A stretch of DNA of 48,982 nt from Paracamarosporium sp. OC-R06-R3 (GCA_019828545.1 JACVRA010000156.1:1-48982), one strand, 5' to 3'. Shown: positions 33,016 through 44,794, counted from the stretch's first letter. Numbers and translations: made by a program. The notes: a model not told the origin generated them from the sequence alone.

Positions 33016-33048
33016 CACACGCACACACAATCTCTCTCTCTCTCTTTC
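33016..33048. repeat. CA/TC simple repeat
   Basis: An alternating ACAC tract runs directly into a CTCTCT tract. It is a typical microsatellite, non-coding here. Confidence 0.7.
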
Positions 33049-36000
33049 ATACAAATAGACTTCTTCCTACGAACTCGTCCTCTTGCCCTGCTTCTTGTGC
33101 CACACAGTGCCCCTTCCCTCCCTTGTATCAATCTGCGCGAGCGAGTGTTTTCGCGAAAAGCATGCTTTCGTACTTACTCCCTATCGAGGTGTCCCAGGAT
33201 AGGTGAGCAAGGAAGATGATCTGCCATACTATGCTCATCGCGACATAGATGACGAGCGTCCCTGGATGTTATGCGTTCAAAGGATTGTGCGCGGAACAGG
33301 GTTGGAAAGACAAGAGATATGGAGAGGTGAAGAAGCACGCATTTGATGAGGGTAGGCAGGGACATGGAGGAGTGCGATTGATATACGCATATGTGTATCA
33401 TAAGATGAGGAGAGATATCTGCATATCCACTCTGCTTGAGCTTAAGTCGAGCTGCGTGGCTCCCTTTCCGCATTTCGCTTGGGTGATGGTGGTATCTTGG
33501 ATTCGAATTCGCTCTGCTCGATTGGGTGTTCTCTGAATCGAAACCGCAAAAGAGAAATTGGGGTGTGGTGTCATCGATTGATAGACAGGTACTCGCGATG
33601 CGGTGCGGTACGGTGTGCGAGGCGTACTGGTAGACACAGCTTACTTGGTGGAGGGCGATGAACTAGAAGCGTCGATGGAGCCTATATAGTCTAGATGTTG
33701 CCTACATGGGGTGAATCTCCTGTGCCAGCCAATCGACAACGGGACTACGAGTGTGATACGAAAGTTAGCCATACATTCTTAGTGGTGCTGGTCGTTTTGG
33801 GCGAGCTTGATTGGATCAATGATGAGACTGATGTCCGCGCAAAGGAGAAGGATGGCACGCAGTAGACGTGGTGGTGGTTTTGGCCATTTGAATACAAGTT
33901 AATCCATCTTTTCGGCACGATTAAAGACTAGAGGTGATTTTTCTTGGAAACGCTGATTTTGGTACGACACGGAATGTCTCGCTGAGCAGATAGCTACGCT
34001 GCGCTAGGAAGGAAATTCGAAGTTGCGTTCGGTCACGATACGAGATGACGCAGACTTCACTTGTATACACAAATTAGAAAGTATGATAGGATTAATGGGG
34101 ACACAGATGGTGGTGGTGAGATGCCAGGTGCGGTGGGTGGAGTTTGGTGGGCGAGAAGACGCGCGAGCGTCTCATTGCGTGAGGCATAGACGTTGAGCCT
34201 TGCAAAAGAACACGCTAAACACATGTAAAGATTCCAAGGCGATAAAGTGACGAAAGAGGCATGTTCGCAGGTCCGAGAAAGCTCTACAAAGATACAAGAC
34301 CTACACCACATATCAGCTATAGAAATTGGTTGATCGTATTTGACAGCCACGTATGTCGCTCCATAATTCGTTTCATGGGATGCAATGTATTTCAGATGCA
34401 TGCCCTACCAACAGTGACTTAGTGTAGGCGGTTGCCACTTGGGGCAGTTTTGCAACAAGCGCATCCGCAAGAGCCCTCCTAGAAGATGTCTTGCAGCGGA
34501 ACCATATGATACCAGAACAAGACGTCCGAAAAGCTAAACCCAGTCACACCGCATCATTTCCATGCAACCCAGTAGCACGATTGCCGAGCATTTCTGCCAG
34601 CTCATGCACTGACCTACAACTATCAAGGCGGCACACCGATCCGTCGGTCGCCGAAAGCCTTCCGAGATGGCGGCGGACGCCGCTGCAACGTCAGTATCGG
34701 TAAGATACATGGGTCTTAAGATTTTTAATTCCCTCAAATAGACCAAGACCACAAGGCCCAGACAGAAGGCGGGAATTCTAGCTCCCTGCTCCTGCAAGGT
34801 TGTGCACACAGTGTCGCGCTATTCCGGATCATAATGCCTTCTGTCACCCCACTCAAACTACTGGTCACAGGCACATACTATTGTCAACGATTTCACGGGG
34901 CGGAAGCGATCCTTGTGTTATTATCTTGTATGCGCATACCGTTGATTGATTTTTTCTTTAGAATATGCATAAAATTTATAGCATGTAGACGAGTCACTTC
35001 GTATGCATGGCGGTTGATTGTACCAAAAGTACAATCGCACTACCCTTTTCACATGTCAATGCACGGTTTCATATTTTTGGGCTCAAAGGCGGTGTGCACT
35101 GCGTACTAGGAGGCGTGAAGATTATGCAAGCGCCTGAAAAGAGTCTCATGTCTCGTCGGGTCGCGGAGTGATACGGACGTTGACCGATTCCGTCAGTATG
35201 GTAATAAGCACGACGCAGAGCTGCTTAGAATTGTAGCCACTTCTTTGTTTTTGATATAGAGTAGCATATTTATTAACTTGTTCTAGACGCATCTTGATTG
35301 CTTACAATAGGAAAATAAAGGCAGAAATTTCGATTGCTCGGCTTGGTAAGAAACGCAATGCTTTCATCTCGGGTGAAACCTTTTCACGAGCGATTACCGC
35401 TTAAGGTAAATGCGCACTATCAACCGCTGGAGAAGTAGATGTGCAATGCTGTCTCTTACAGCGCTGGGCTTGAATGTGCGTAAGCGATGGCTCGCCCTAT
35501 GTGGGGATAGGGCTACTACGAGACGACCTGCATGTGGGTGCATATAATAATTGTCTTACTTCCCATACCTTTTAAGGCAACTACCTAGCATCTTGAAATA
35601 TTGGCAGTTGTGTCCAAAGTTACCACATCCAGTATATGCGGGTGTCCGTACGTGCGTACGTACGGTGTCTCACCACTGTTTTAGAGTCAACTGCTGGCCC
35701 CCTAGCCCCCTAGCCCCAGGCCACAAAGTATATAGATCTGCCTCTCCTCTGTACCCTAGAGCTCAGCGAGTCAAATACAATCAGATCAGATACAGTCCTT
35801 TGCCTCCGCCCCCGTACCTACCAACAGGGCCGATTATTTCGTGAACTTTCCGTTTCAGGTAATTTGGCCACCCAAACTGTGTGGAAAAGCGAATAAACTT
35901 TGCGACGAGAAGCAAGACAATTCATACTGAGCTTCATAGTCCCTTTTGGCAGATGTGTGAAATCGGAGTCGAAATGATAGCAGGCAAGGCAGAGCGCGGC

Positions 36001-36252
36001 AGTACACTAAGCACATTGTGCAGTCAGGTGCTATGACCCCTGCACAACGCATCGCTACATGAACACTTAGTATCGTAACAACATTCGTGTCTGTCCAGCT
36101 ATATAAGTTTGCTACTCATCAACACTTTATGTTCAGAAATCCTACTCATCACCCTGACCAACAATTCCAACATCAACCCCCACTCGCCGCCTAGCTCCTT
36201 ATTGCGAACCTGTCATCAACGAAAGTCACAAAATTACCAGAAGAAAATCATC

Positions 36253-37413
36253 ATGGCTTCAGAAAATGATTATGTCGACACTCCGCTTGTGCATACACCG
36301 TTCGTTGATCCACCAACTCCGCCACCTCCACCTCCACCAAAATCACTGTGGCCGATGTCGCGACCTATTATTTTCTTGTGCATTAGCGTTGCCGTCATCC
36401 TCGTTTCGTGTAGCTTCGATCTTCCCTACTCTCTGGTATCGCGCTACACGCCGCCTGTTAACACGACCGCCGCCGCAGCCATCCCATACGACTTGCTTCC
36501 TAGCAAAAAGCATATCAGGCTCAAGGACAAAGGCCCCCACGTTATGCGACACTGGCTTTCCCTAGCCGAGGATAGATTCGAGGACCTGTGTCAACTTACA
36601 GAACACCAAGTATGGGATGACGTTGCCTTTGCCATTTCAGGGAATCACGAAAAGATGCTACTGAAGCATCGAATCGAGAGGACCGATGAGATTCGTACTG
36701 ATTTGATTTCCATTGGCCATCTGGTTGATCAATGGCAACGCGATCTTGGGAAGGCCGAGAACAAATTGCATGCATTTATGCAGCAGAAATCCAAGGAGCT
36801 TGACCGCGTAGTTTTCCCCTTCCAAACGCTAGTGCCCGGTCGTATAATTGGCCACTGGTGGCCTTGGTTTGCACCACGCACACACGCCGACCCCGCCGTC
36901 CGAAAAGTTATGGAAGAGACCTTTAGCGGAGCGTTGCATCAGCTACTGGACTACAGGAATCTCGATCGCCCCCTGATCGAAGCCATCTATAAGCCAATCG
37001 ACCCATTCAAGACCCTTACCAATGATATCCTCTGGTTTTCGAATGCAACGTTCACGCGTGACAGCAAGAAGTACAACCTGCGTATGCTGTTGGAGGGTAG
37101 AGTAGACTTGCAGTATGATTTACAGAAGCAAGTCCAATTCTGCAAGAAAATCGACCGACATTTTGAGTGGATCATACACACTATGTTCAACGCGCTGGAT
37201 AGGCATGTGTTCACCCCGACGCTCATCCAGGCACTCCAAGCACAGTTATTCGTCTGGGGTTTCAACAATACAGTCTCGGCAACGTGGCAACCATGGATGT
37301 TTGAGTGGGAACTTAACACTCCCACGTTAGGACCGCGGGAATTGATGGAGCGGCTACAGATGATATTTCCGCTGTATCCGGGACCCAAGTTCTTCAGGCA
37401 AAGCAACTATTGA
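36253..37413 (+). CDS. Pro-rich single-pass membrane protein, unknown function
   Basis: Intronless, 386 residues from the ATG at 36253 (MASENDYVDT), which follows an A-rich leader; the open frame extends 48 codons upstream to another Met, but that part looks like leader sequence. The N-terminus (about 30 residues) is acidic and ends in a PPPPPPP run. One membrane segment follows (about residues 38-55, IIFLCISVAVILVSC), predicting a type II orientation. The remaining 330 residues are soluble and helical with many charged residues and paired aromatic motifs (HWWPWFAPRTH; WGFNNTVSATWQPWMFEWEL). N-glycosylation sequons (NTT, NAT, NNT) fit a lumenal or extracellular C-terminal domain. No family is recognised. 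Confidence 0.7.
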   Translation: MASENDYVDTPLVHTPFVDPPTPPPPPPPKSLWPMSRPIIFLCISVAVILVSCSFDLPYSLVSRYTPPVNTTAAAAIPYDLLPSKKHIRLKDKGPHVMRHWLSLAEDRFEDLCQLTEHQVWDDVAFAISGNHEKMLLKHRIERTDEIRTDLISIGHLVDQWQRDLGKAENKLHAFMQQKSKELDRVVFPFQTLVPGRIIGHWWPWFAPRTHADPAVRKVMEETFSGALHQLLDYRNLDRPLIEAIYKPIDPFKTLTNDILWFSNATFTRDSKKYNLRMLLEGRVDLQYDLQKQVQFCKKIDRHFEWIIHTMFNALDRHVFTPTLIQALQAQLFVWGFNNTVSATWQPWMFEWELNTPTLGPRELMERLQMIFPLYPGPKFFRQSNY

Positions 37414-39656
37414 AGAACTTGAACAAAGTAGGTAGGTCAACGAAGAGGGGCATTCGGAGGTGGATGCTTACCAGGCCGATGACACGGGTTTGGGCATTGT
37501 TACGGATCGGTACCACATCCAAGGCTTCTACTGTATAGGAGCTAGGACGCATACTGGATGCTAGAGCCTTTCTGGTGATCAAGTTTTGATTAAGACTTCA
37601 TGGTATAGCTTGTCGTTGCGCGCTTGACATGGATGAGCTTCGAAGTCTAGTGTAGCAATGCTTAGTCGAATCAAATTGGTGTATAGATTTGTTCCTTTCT
37701 GATAATGGATACAATAGAGACAATACTCATCTTGTTGGTTTCGACTAGCTTCCATCGAGAAAGTGGCAATAGTTTTGACGCTCATAACATAACTCAGGTA
37801 GCATCGTTTCCAAAGCTACATTTTGAATGGAAGTAGCAAATGTCTCTAAGAACGTAGAATTCTCTGGTTATCTGCGATAGTACTGCACGCCTATTCCCAT
37901 GACTTACTTGAGACGGTTCATGCAAAGCACGCCCTACTCTTCTGACAGTTGCCTTGAGACCAACTAGAAACATCTGTAGCCTGTGCTTGTTTAAATGTGC
38001 GGTAGATATAGGCTTGAGCAGGTCGATGCTGGTGGTGATTGTTTGTCGCAGAAACGAGCACGTGATCACAGCTCTATGATCACATGATTTCTTTTGTATC
38101 TGGTAGAGTTTCAGATCTTGATCGCCTATTTAATAGGCCAAGCTCATCTGATCTCTCCTATGTAGCAATAAATCAATTACCGCTCGCTGGGCCGAGCTTT
38201 CCAACCGTAGTTGCCTCAACATTGTTCGATGTTTACTCCTATTTGCCAGTCGCTGGAAATGGAGAAGCTCACTATAGACATCGAAATACTATAGTTAAAG
38301 CGAAGAATTTGCTATCCCAGTTTATTGTCGCCCGTGAGCTTATGTGCGCGTTAGTTCCAAGCGCCAGACTGGTTCGGTGGAAATAGTTCTTTTTTGACAG
38401 TGTTTAGCTCCCCCAAGCATGGGTGATTGTGCAAGGTCGGTTCCTTCCGACTGCGTCTTCTTCATCGTGAGTGTTCACTCTACGCACGCATGGGCTTTTG
38501 TCCATTTCATCTTCACTCTTAACACCCCAATCTCAGGTATACCACTACTGTGTATTTGTACTTTATCGGACTAGTGCCTAGAGTAGCGCCTTGGCGCATC
38601 ACTTACCTGACTCTGGTGCACACGGATACGGGGTATTTAGTTTCGGCTCGCACCGCTTCAACGCGCTAGGATATCATGTGTCTCTTTAAACTCTGGGTTC
38701 AGCTGGTTGGTCACTGGGCTAGTAGCATTGGTGCAGTTCGTACGGTAGGTTGCGGAGCGGCGCCTGTGCGAGATGTTGAGTAGCGCACGGCTCACGATGC
38801 CAAGAAACCCTTTCTGAGAAAGCACGAAGGGCAGTGTAGAGACTCAACACCAAGCCTTCTTCTGTATTAGGAGCCTCTATACAGATATACAGCCTTATTC
38901 GGTTAAGATGAAGCCAACAATTTTGAAAAGTTACCAGATATGTAGTATATATAGTATTTTGGATGGTGGAGGCATTGATGTTGGTGAGCTTGGGCCCCGA
39001 TCTGCCACTACGAAGGAGCTCGTTTTTATTGTGTATTCCTTGGCACCCGGCACCCCCGCCCCCCATCAACATAGCGACTTCAAACTTTGCCCTACACGCC
39101 CACCATCAACACGACGTATATATACATAAAAAAATGCCTGTTTCACGTCGCAAGCCTCGACAATTAAAACCCCATAAGCAGCGGCAAAAAAAAAACAGCT
39201 AAACGTGAACTTACGGCGGTGGAGAGAGCCTTTGCCGTTGGAGCTGTTATGTTCGGCTGCGCCGGCGCCCTCTCGCTTTCCAAACCATTAAGCCGAATCG
39301 GTCGAGCTGCGTAAGCTAAAACATTCACCTAGCCTAGTTCTATCCCACACAACTGCTCAAGGCCGACCCGAACAACTACGGTCGATTTGTGTTGCAAGCG
39401 ATATGTTTGAGGTTTTAAGACGGCGATTCCCCGCGTGGAGGGCGTTTGACTCCTGGTCAGCTTCTCTAGCCCTTGTTGTAGACTGAGTTTCTCTTGACCC
39501 TGTTGCTCGATGACAGTGTAGCATCAATCGTATTGCTCAGGCACAAACTCGAGTCTCGCTTGGACCGCGGCTGTCTTATTTCACTCATCTTGTTAACGGT
39601 GTTCCTAGTTGACGAGAGCTGTAGTCGGTGGGCATGGGCAGTGGGTCGGATAAGAT
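37414..39656. other. Long intergenic stretch, no supported gene
   Basis: About 2.2 kb with AT-rich segments and only short frames on both strands. A short A-run lies at 39186-39196. Nothing resembling a domain, RNA or mobile element was found. Confidence 0.45.
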
Positions 39657-40580
39657 TTGTTGGATGTGAGAGGATGGAAGATTCAGGTGGCAGATGCAGG
39701 TGGCAGATGCGGCGTCTCAACCATCGACGCGGGCTTGCGACCGAAACGTACAATGACGACGACGACGACGACAGCGGCGACGCTGATGACAACAACGAAG
39801 TCGAAGACGTGCGGGATGATGCCGGCCTCGTTAGCGCGGAGGAACGAGCTAGCGAAGCTGCTGGCGGCATGCGAGTCGATGATGCGGGTGCTAAAAGACG
39901 AGGGCGGTGATCAAGGCAACGATGGAGATTGAAAATAGAGGCTCCGGGCCTGTAAAGAGAATCTGCAGCGCCTGCAGAAGGACGAAAAGGACGTTGAAGC
40001 ACAAGAGGCAAGGACAAGGCCGGTGCGTGTCCGGGCGGTCATCAAGAAGGCGGGCAGTTAAGGGCTGTTCACGCTTTGGGTCGAACAGGCGATGGGTGAA
40101 GTGGTCGTCGCGATGCAGGGCGAAACGAACGAGACAGAAAGGAGGTACACAGTCGATGCTATCTACAAAACTAGTATGCAACTGAACTGTATCATGAAGT
40201 TGGGTGACGACAGCAACGACGCATCGCAGTTGCTCTTTGCATACGGGACCGCTAACACTGGCAGGCTGCTGCTGCGCGGCAATGGAGACCCCAATATGGT
40301 CGTCGTCTACTGCCTCTGTAAGGCGGTACTGGAGCTCCATGACACACTCACGTCACACGTCTTCAAAGTGTACAATAACCAGGCATATCCTCACCCGATC
40401 AAGGTACGTCCTCATCGGACCGCCAAGTATCGCCTCGACCAAATTCCCACCCGCACGCTCGCTGACGATCATAGCCTCGCCGAATTCGTCAACATGCTGT
40501 TATTCGCAAGCACAGGCTTAATCAGGAAGATAACCGCGCGGGCTCTTTGCGCTCCCATGTTGCCCTCGATCCCAGACTGA
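39657..40580 (+). pseudogene. Possible broken coding region, three in-frame stops
   Basis: One frame (codon starts divisible by three) reads as natural protein across about 300 codons but meets stops at 39930-39932 (TGA), 39936-39938 (TAG) and 40059-40061 (TAA). Segments between them look coding: NELAKLLAACESMMRVLKDE, then CKENLQRLQKDEKDVEAQEA, then LFTLWVEQAMGEVVV, then DSNDASQLLFAYGTANTGR and VYCLCKAVLELHDTL up to the stop at 40580. No family is recognised. The stops could reflect nonsense mutation, sequence error or unusual splicing; possible GT-AG pairs around them would give 32-nt introns, which is shorter than normal. A 183-codon minus-strand frame (39466-40017) competes over the left part. 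Confidence 0.35.
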
Positions 40581-41249
40581 CCTCTCCAGCCTTGCCTCAG
40601 GCACCCCTACCCGCTCGAAGTTCTGCATTGGTCCGGTCATGTGCTCATAGACAAATTGCGTGCCCAGAGGCTCCGGTAGCACCGGCGCATTGCCTATCTG
40701 GCCACCGTGGCAGAGGGCAGCGAGCGCCACAGGCTCATCTCTACCTTGATTTCGTGTCATTAGGTGCCAAAACGAGTCAAACCGGTTCAGATTGGACATT
40801 CCATTTTCATCTAGGGGGAAAAAGTTGGATACTAGCACATTGAAACGGGATGGCATAGCCAGCGTGGTCTGCCAAGACTGATTGGATAGAATTCAGCTAG
40901 CAAAGTAATACACACGTCTCGATCTTAGTTACAATGCAATCTAATCCCATCTACTACAATTTGTGCCTAAAACCGAAGCCAAGCCCATCACGATGCCACT
41001 CAGTCTAGTGACCTGAACAAACCAAACCAAACCAAAGTATAGCAAGGAATACCCATACTAGCACATGAAACCAACAACGAAGGTCATACGCTATACCCCC
41101 AAGAAAACTGCTCTTGGAAAGGCTGCCGTACACCTATCTTGCCTTCTGCTTCTACTCGTGTATCTTCCATGCCTGGCCACGTATTCACCATCCACTGGTC
41201 GCAGTCAATTTTGCGGTTTATGTCTCGGTTCTCGTGCATCGTGTACAGT
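40581..41249. other. Intergenic, no supported gene
   Basis: About 0.67 kb between the broken frame and the small basic gene. No domain, repeat or RNA was recognised. Confidence 0.4.
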
Positions 41250-41747
41250 TTACCCACAATATATTGGGCTCTGATATAAATGTGATTGAGATGGTTCATG
41301 AATGTTTCGGTTGAAACTAGTGAAGTCAGTTGACCGTTGAGATGGTAAAATGGGGGAGGAGTGGAGGGAGATTGGACGTACCCTTGGGCAACGACTGGTT
41401 GAGATGGCCTGTTCTCGTCTGGTCGTCTGATTTGGCCGTATCTGATTTTGTCCATGGTATTGCTTCAGCTCATTAACCGCCTGGTTGGTCGGTTGTACTA
41501 TGAGTTGGTCCTTGAATACGTCTCGATCCAGGTCGCTCTTACTCAAACTGCTCGGCGCAACTCCTTTGCTGATCTTCCTGATCTTCCTCGGCGTTAAGGT
41601 CGGCGACTTTGCCTCGAGGTGCCTTGAGGTCATCCCTGGCCTGGGATCTCGTATTCTAGCTTGTCGCACTCGATGGTGACGGTCCCGTAGTCGTTTAGAA
41701 GCCATTGTGTCATCAGCCTCAGGCGTATTAGGGTTCGTTTTAGACAT
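41250..41747 (-). CDS. Small basic protein, unknown function
   Basis: A minus-strand frame starting at ATG 41747 (MSKTNPNTPEADDTMASKR) gives about 165 residues unspliced, rich in Arg/Lys and Ser/Thr and without hydrophobic segments. Visible elements are RLRDRHHRVRQARIRDPRPG, then LTPRKIRKISKGVAPSSLSK, then NQAVNELKQYHGQNQIRPNQ. A possible intron at 41317-41381 (GTACGT donor, TTCACTAG acceptor) would end the protein soon after, at 41296. The composition suggests a nucleic-acid-binding or disordered nuclear protein, but no family is recognised. An in-frame Met 11 codons upstream (41780) is an alternative start. It is divergent from the J-domain gene with overlapping leader regions. Confidence 0.45.
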   Translation of the reverse strand: MSKTNPNTPEADDTMASKRLRDRHHRVRQARIRDPRPGMTSRHLEAKSPTLTPRKIRKISKGVAPSSLSKSDLDRDVFKDQLIVQPTNQAVNELKQYHGQNQIRPNQTTRREQAISTSRCPRVRPISLHSSPILPSQRSTDFTSFNRNIHEPSQSHLYQSPIYCG

Positions 41748-41994
41748 GATGATAGTGAAGGGTTGTTGATGGGAGTTCATATGAGGCGATGATGGTTCTC
41801 GGGTTGCTTGTGTTGGAGAAAGAAAGAAAAAGAAACAAACGAACAGACGTCTGGGTGAACGTGACACAGTGCACAAACAAAGGAAAGCGGAGTTCTGTAG
41901 GCGAGCTTTGAGCCTTCTTCTTAACCCCACACCCAAGATACTCGCACTCGCCCTTTTCTCCCTCCCCGTACTCATTCTCGGGCTTTATAAGCTC

Positions 41995-43137
41995 ATGATG
42001 CCCCGGCAGTACTGCTGCCGCTACGTAGTGGCTTTGGTCGCGGCCTGCTGTGTCGCGGCCTGCGTCTTTGTGGCCACCAACGCCCAGAACCACCCGCTGG
42101 CAGCCGTAGCCCGGGAACTTCGTATGCCGCCCGAATGTGTCTCGTGGGTATACTACCCCGACTACCGCGCCGTACTCGACTTGCCGTACGTTGTTGAGTT
42201 TCCAGAGTACCTGCCATCCGCCGACGCCGTCGAAAGGCGGCACAAGAAATCCCGGCTTTGCTTCCACCCCGACAAGGCACCGACGCAACAACGTCGAATG
42301 CACGTCTCTGAGAATACATTCAAGCAATTGGGTTCCCTGTTTGATGACGCAACAAACAAGTTGCTGGCACGTCGGTTGGTCGAAGAAAATGAGATCCTGA
42401 GGACGCCCCGCGACGTCAGAAACCCCTCTTTGTTCACGTCGCTGTATTGGAACACTACTCTACCAATGCCTCGGGATCTGCGAAGCTTCCGGATGTGTGT
42501 AAACTCCACGCATTGTACGCCGTGGCTCGCCATCATCAACCAATTCTTCACACCATACTGGCAGATCAAGGGAGGGTGCCTTCCATGTACCCTTACGCGG
42601 GCAGCGCCCTGGACTTCTTTCATCAAGCCGCAATTCTGGCCACTAGCTGTGTTCCTGCAGCTCCTTCCGCGGCAGGTAGATCATGTTGCGTCGTGGATCC
42701 TATATCTTTTCGCACCGTGGGACCCGGATCTCCTTCCACCGCGTGGGATCCATGAATTTTGGACATCATATAAGTTATGGAGTGCGGAAAAGCGCCATTG
42801 GGCTTGGAAACAGATGGGCCTCTGGGGACGGTATGGTATGAGCCAGAGGCAGTTTTCTGAGCACGTTTGGGAACAACTGGCAGCTGTGACCATAGACGAA
42901 CGCAAACGGTTGGTTAAAGAGGCGAGAATGGACGTCTCTGACTGGCTCATTACTTCAAATGATGACGATTCTGCATGGAAGCGGTTCGTTAAGGCCTTCA
43001 ATAAGGAGCAGGCGTTGGCCGATGAGCACGACTGCTTCGATATCAAAAAAAAATTCCTGGCTCTTCTCAACAAAAGTAAAACACCGAAGGAAACATATAC
43101 GGGTCCTGGGTGGGACGAGTGGGAGAGATGCGACTGA
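41995..43137 (+). CDS. Membrane protein with divergent J domain (HPD motif)
   Basis: Intronless; 380 residues from ATG 41995 (an adjacent ATG is at 41998; the open frame extends upstream to 41869). Residues about 8-28 are a hydrophobic anchor (YVVALVAACCVAACVFVA). A divergent J domain follows: DYRAVLDLP (about 56-64, like the DYYAVLGL strand and helix I of DnaJ proteins), then helix II RRHKKSRLCF, the invariant HPD at 91-93 followed by KAP, and helix III ENTFKQLGSLFDDATNKLLA. The J domain recruits and stimulates Hsp70. The remaining 250 residues contain aromatic, Trp-rich segments (FIKPQFWPLAVFLQLLPRQV; EKRHWAWKQMGLWGRYGM) and a charged helical tail, with no zinc-finger or G/F region. Probably an ER or other endomembrane J-like co-chaperone of a lineage-specific type. 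Confidence 0.65.
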   Translation: MMPRQYCCRYVVALVAACCVAACVFVATNAQNHPLAAVARELRMPPECVSWVYYPDYRAVLDLPYVVEFPEYLPSADAVERRHKKSRLCFHPDKAPTQQRRMHVSENTFKQLGSLFDDATNKLLARRLVEENEILRTPRDVRNPSLFTSLYWNTTLPMPRDLRSFRMCVNSTHCTPWLAIINQFFTPYWQIKGGCLPCTLTRAAPWTSFIKPQFWPLAVFLQLLPRQVDHVASWILYLFAPWDPDLLPPRGIHEFWTSYKLWSAEKRHWAWKQMGLWGRYGMSQRQFSEHVWEQLAAVTIDERKRLVKEARMDVSDWLITSNDDDSAWKRFVKAFNKEQALADEHDCFDIKKKFLALLNKSKTPKETYTGPGWDEWERCD

Positions 43138-43654
43138 CGTGCCTCTCATCCACCGTTTGTGCGTAGTTTACATGCCCGACTTTCTGAGTCGGCACCTCGA
43201 CGAAGCACGAATGATCTCCACAAATCCCGACAAATGGAGGACTCCCTGCACGGCTTGTAGGATTGATTGGGGCGATAAGGGGTAAGGCATGTTCCTTATG
43301 TATTTATTTTCTACCGCTAGGCAGGCCGACGCAATGTATCTGTAATGTGGCCTAAATACCAAGACCATTCCATGGCCACTGTGGCCGCTGCTCACTCCCT
43401 CCGTTCATTATATATAGTGTAGCAGTAGAGATGGGCGATAACCCAGATGGCATATGACCATCTACCCGAGCCGTACTTACTTGATGGTTCATACGATATA
43501 TTGATATACTACTTGATCTGATCCTTACACTGTGGCACGTAGCCTTGCAATTTTCCTGCGCACGAAATAACATGCACACGAAATAACAGCTTCCGATAAC
43601 ACTATTTGCCTATCAGCTTACCGCTCAGGGCCCTGTCTTACTCCTCCCGCAGAC
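43138..43654. other. Convergent intergenic gap
   Basis: About 0.5 kb between the J-domain gene and the 3' end of the broken minus-strand gene. Nothing was recognised. Confidence 0.45.
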
Positions 43655-44399
43655 GCTATCTTGGCTGGAGCATTCTACCCTCGCTCGCAGGATGATCCTA
43701 TGCAAACTGTCCCAGAAGGGTTTTCTGTACGATCCAAAGCAATATATCTGTTGCTATCTACCATGGACTCGTGGAGCTGGGCCTCGTTCCGCTTAAGCCA
43801 CTCTACCCCACGCGTGTGCTCATCTGTGGACACCCGTGCATTGACCTTGTTCTTGCGTCGCCTGGGCTCTTCTACCTTGGCATCCGCCGCACATATCCGA
43901 GAACGCAAAGTGCTAATACCGGCAAGATCTCCGATAACTTGCTTTCAAAAGGTTTTATAGTCCTGTTGGAGAGACGACGGCATAGCTACTGCGGCTTCTG
44001 GCTGCGCATCCGTTATTGTGGCCACGATGTTGTTCATGGTGACCATCAGCCCTCTGTCTCAATCCTCACCTTCTTCGGAAGCTCTTCTTTTATTTTTGTT
44101 CCCTGTGAATGCATTCTGTAGGTTCGGGATATCCCTGGCCATTTTCCTGATATCTTCCGCAATATGCAGACAGTCTCTCTGCAGCGCTCCTAGGCCTTCG
44201 AACATCTTCTTAATCTCTCTCATGAGCCACTCAGCTTCCTCCTGCAGAGCACCTAGGTTGATGACTATCCTTGTCGCTGCTTGTGTGTCGGCCGTGTCGT
44301 CGTCGAATCAGTACGTTCGGGGAGTGGTGTAGGCGGGAACACATCACCTCTGCCCGGGTCAGCGAGCTGCCCAAACAATCTGGGATTATCCAAATACAT
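43655..44399 (-). pseudogene. Two-exon coiled-coil gene broken by two in-frame TGA codons
   Basis: Exon 1 is 44399-44315, starting MYLDNPRLFGQLADPG and ending PTPLPER. The intron is 44253-44314 (62 nt, GTACTG...CAACCTAG, phase 1), and exon 2 starts at 44252 with ALQEEAEWLMREIKKMFEGL and continues as a coiled coil (HIAEDIRKMARDIPNLQNAF). The frame then meets TGA at 44059-44061 and again at 43945-43947, yet stays open and protein-like between and after them up to TAG at 43655 (MNNIVATITDAQPEAAVAM; STLRSRICAADAKVEEPRRR; TRGVEWLKRNEAQL). About 228 codons are covered in all. Both TGAs fit single C-to-T changes of CGA arginine codons. The shortest active product would be about 92 residues. No family is recognised. 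Confidence 0.55.
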
Positions 44400-44794
44400 A
44401 CCCCTTTCCTTCGTCTATTCTCTCCTGTCACCCTTCACCACAAATTCCAGGCAAGCGGGGCCTTGCCTGGCATGTACGCCTCCTATTAACGTGTGTACAT
44501 AACGATGTCGGTTAGCGCATCTACAGCTATCTTCTGGTTCCTTCAAATGCTGTTCAATGCCTTGGTTTGTGCGTCTTGCACGTGTGTCACCTCACTGCAC
44601 CCGCAAAGCTGCACCAGTGATCACGTGGTGATACAGACACCTTGGCAGGCTAGACTGCCAAGCGCTCTATATAATGGCCGTGCATGCTCCATAGTGTGTC
44701 CTCCTACCGATCCTTTTTCGATCGTCTATTTCTACACCGCCACCACTCTCAACCCAACTCCCCTTTCTTACCCTCCGCCGCTTACACCCAAAAC
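44400..44794. other. Divergent intergenic region
   Basis: About 0.4 kb between the broken minus-strand gene and the small membrane protein, holding both promoters. The last 80 bases before 44795 are rich in CT and CCCTC, typical of a fungal 5' leader. Confidence 0.45.

Larger units (their letters stand above)
32589..36252. other. Long intergenic stretch with repeats, no supported gene
   Basis: About 3.7 kb. Visible content is a 34-35-bp tandem repeat (32701-32838), a CA/TC simple repeat near 33016-33048 and a GTACGTGCGTACGTACGG alternating tract near 35646. The many frames of 60-115 codons on both strands show no domain or splice logic. The last few hundred bases presumably hold the promoter of the gene at 36253. 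Confidence 0.5.

Noticed and set aside
39466..40017. 183-codon Ser/Arg/Pro-rich minus-strand frame
   Set aside because: Low-complexity composition; no domain or start context. The opposite strand reads more naturally, though neither is certain.
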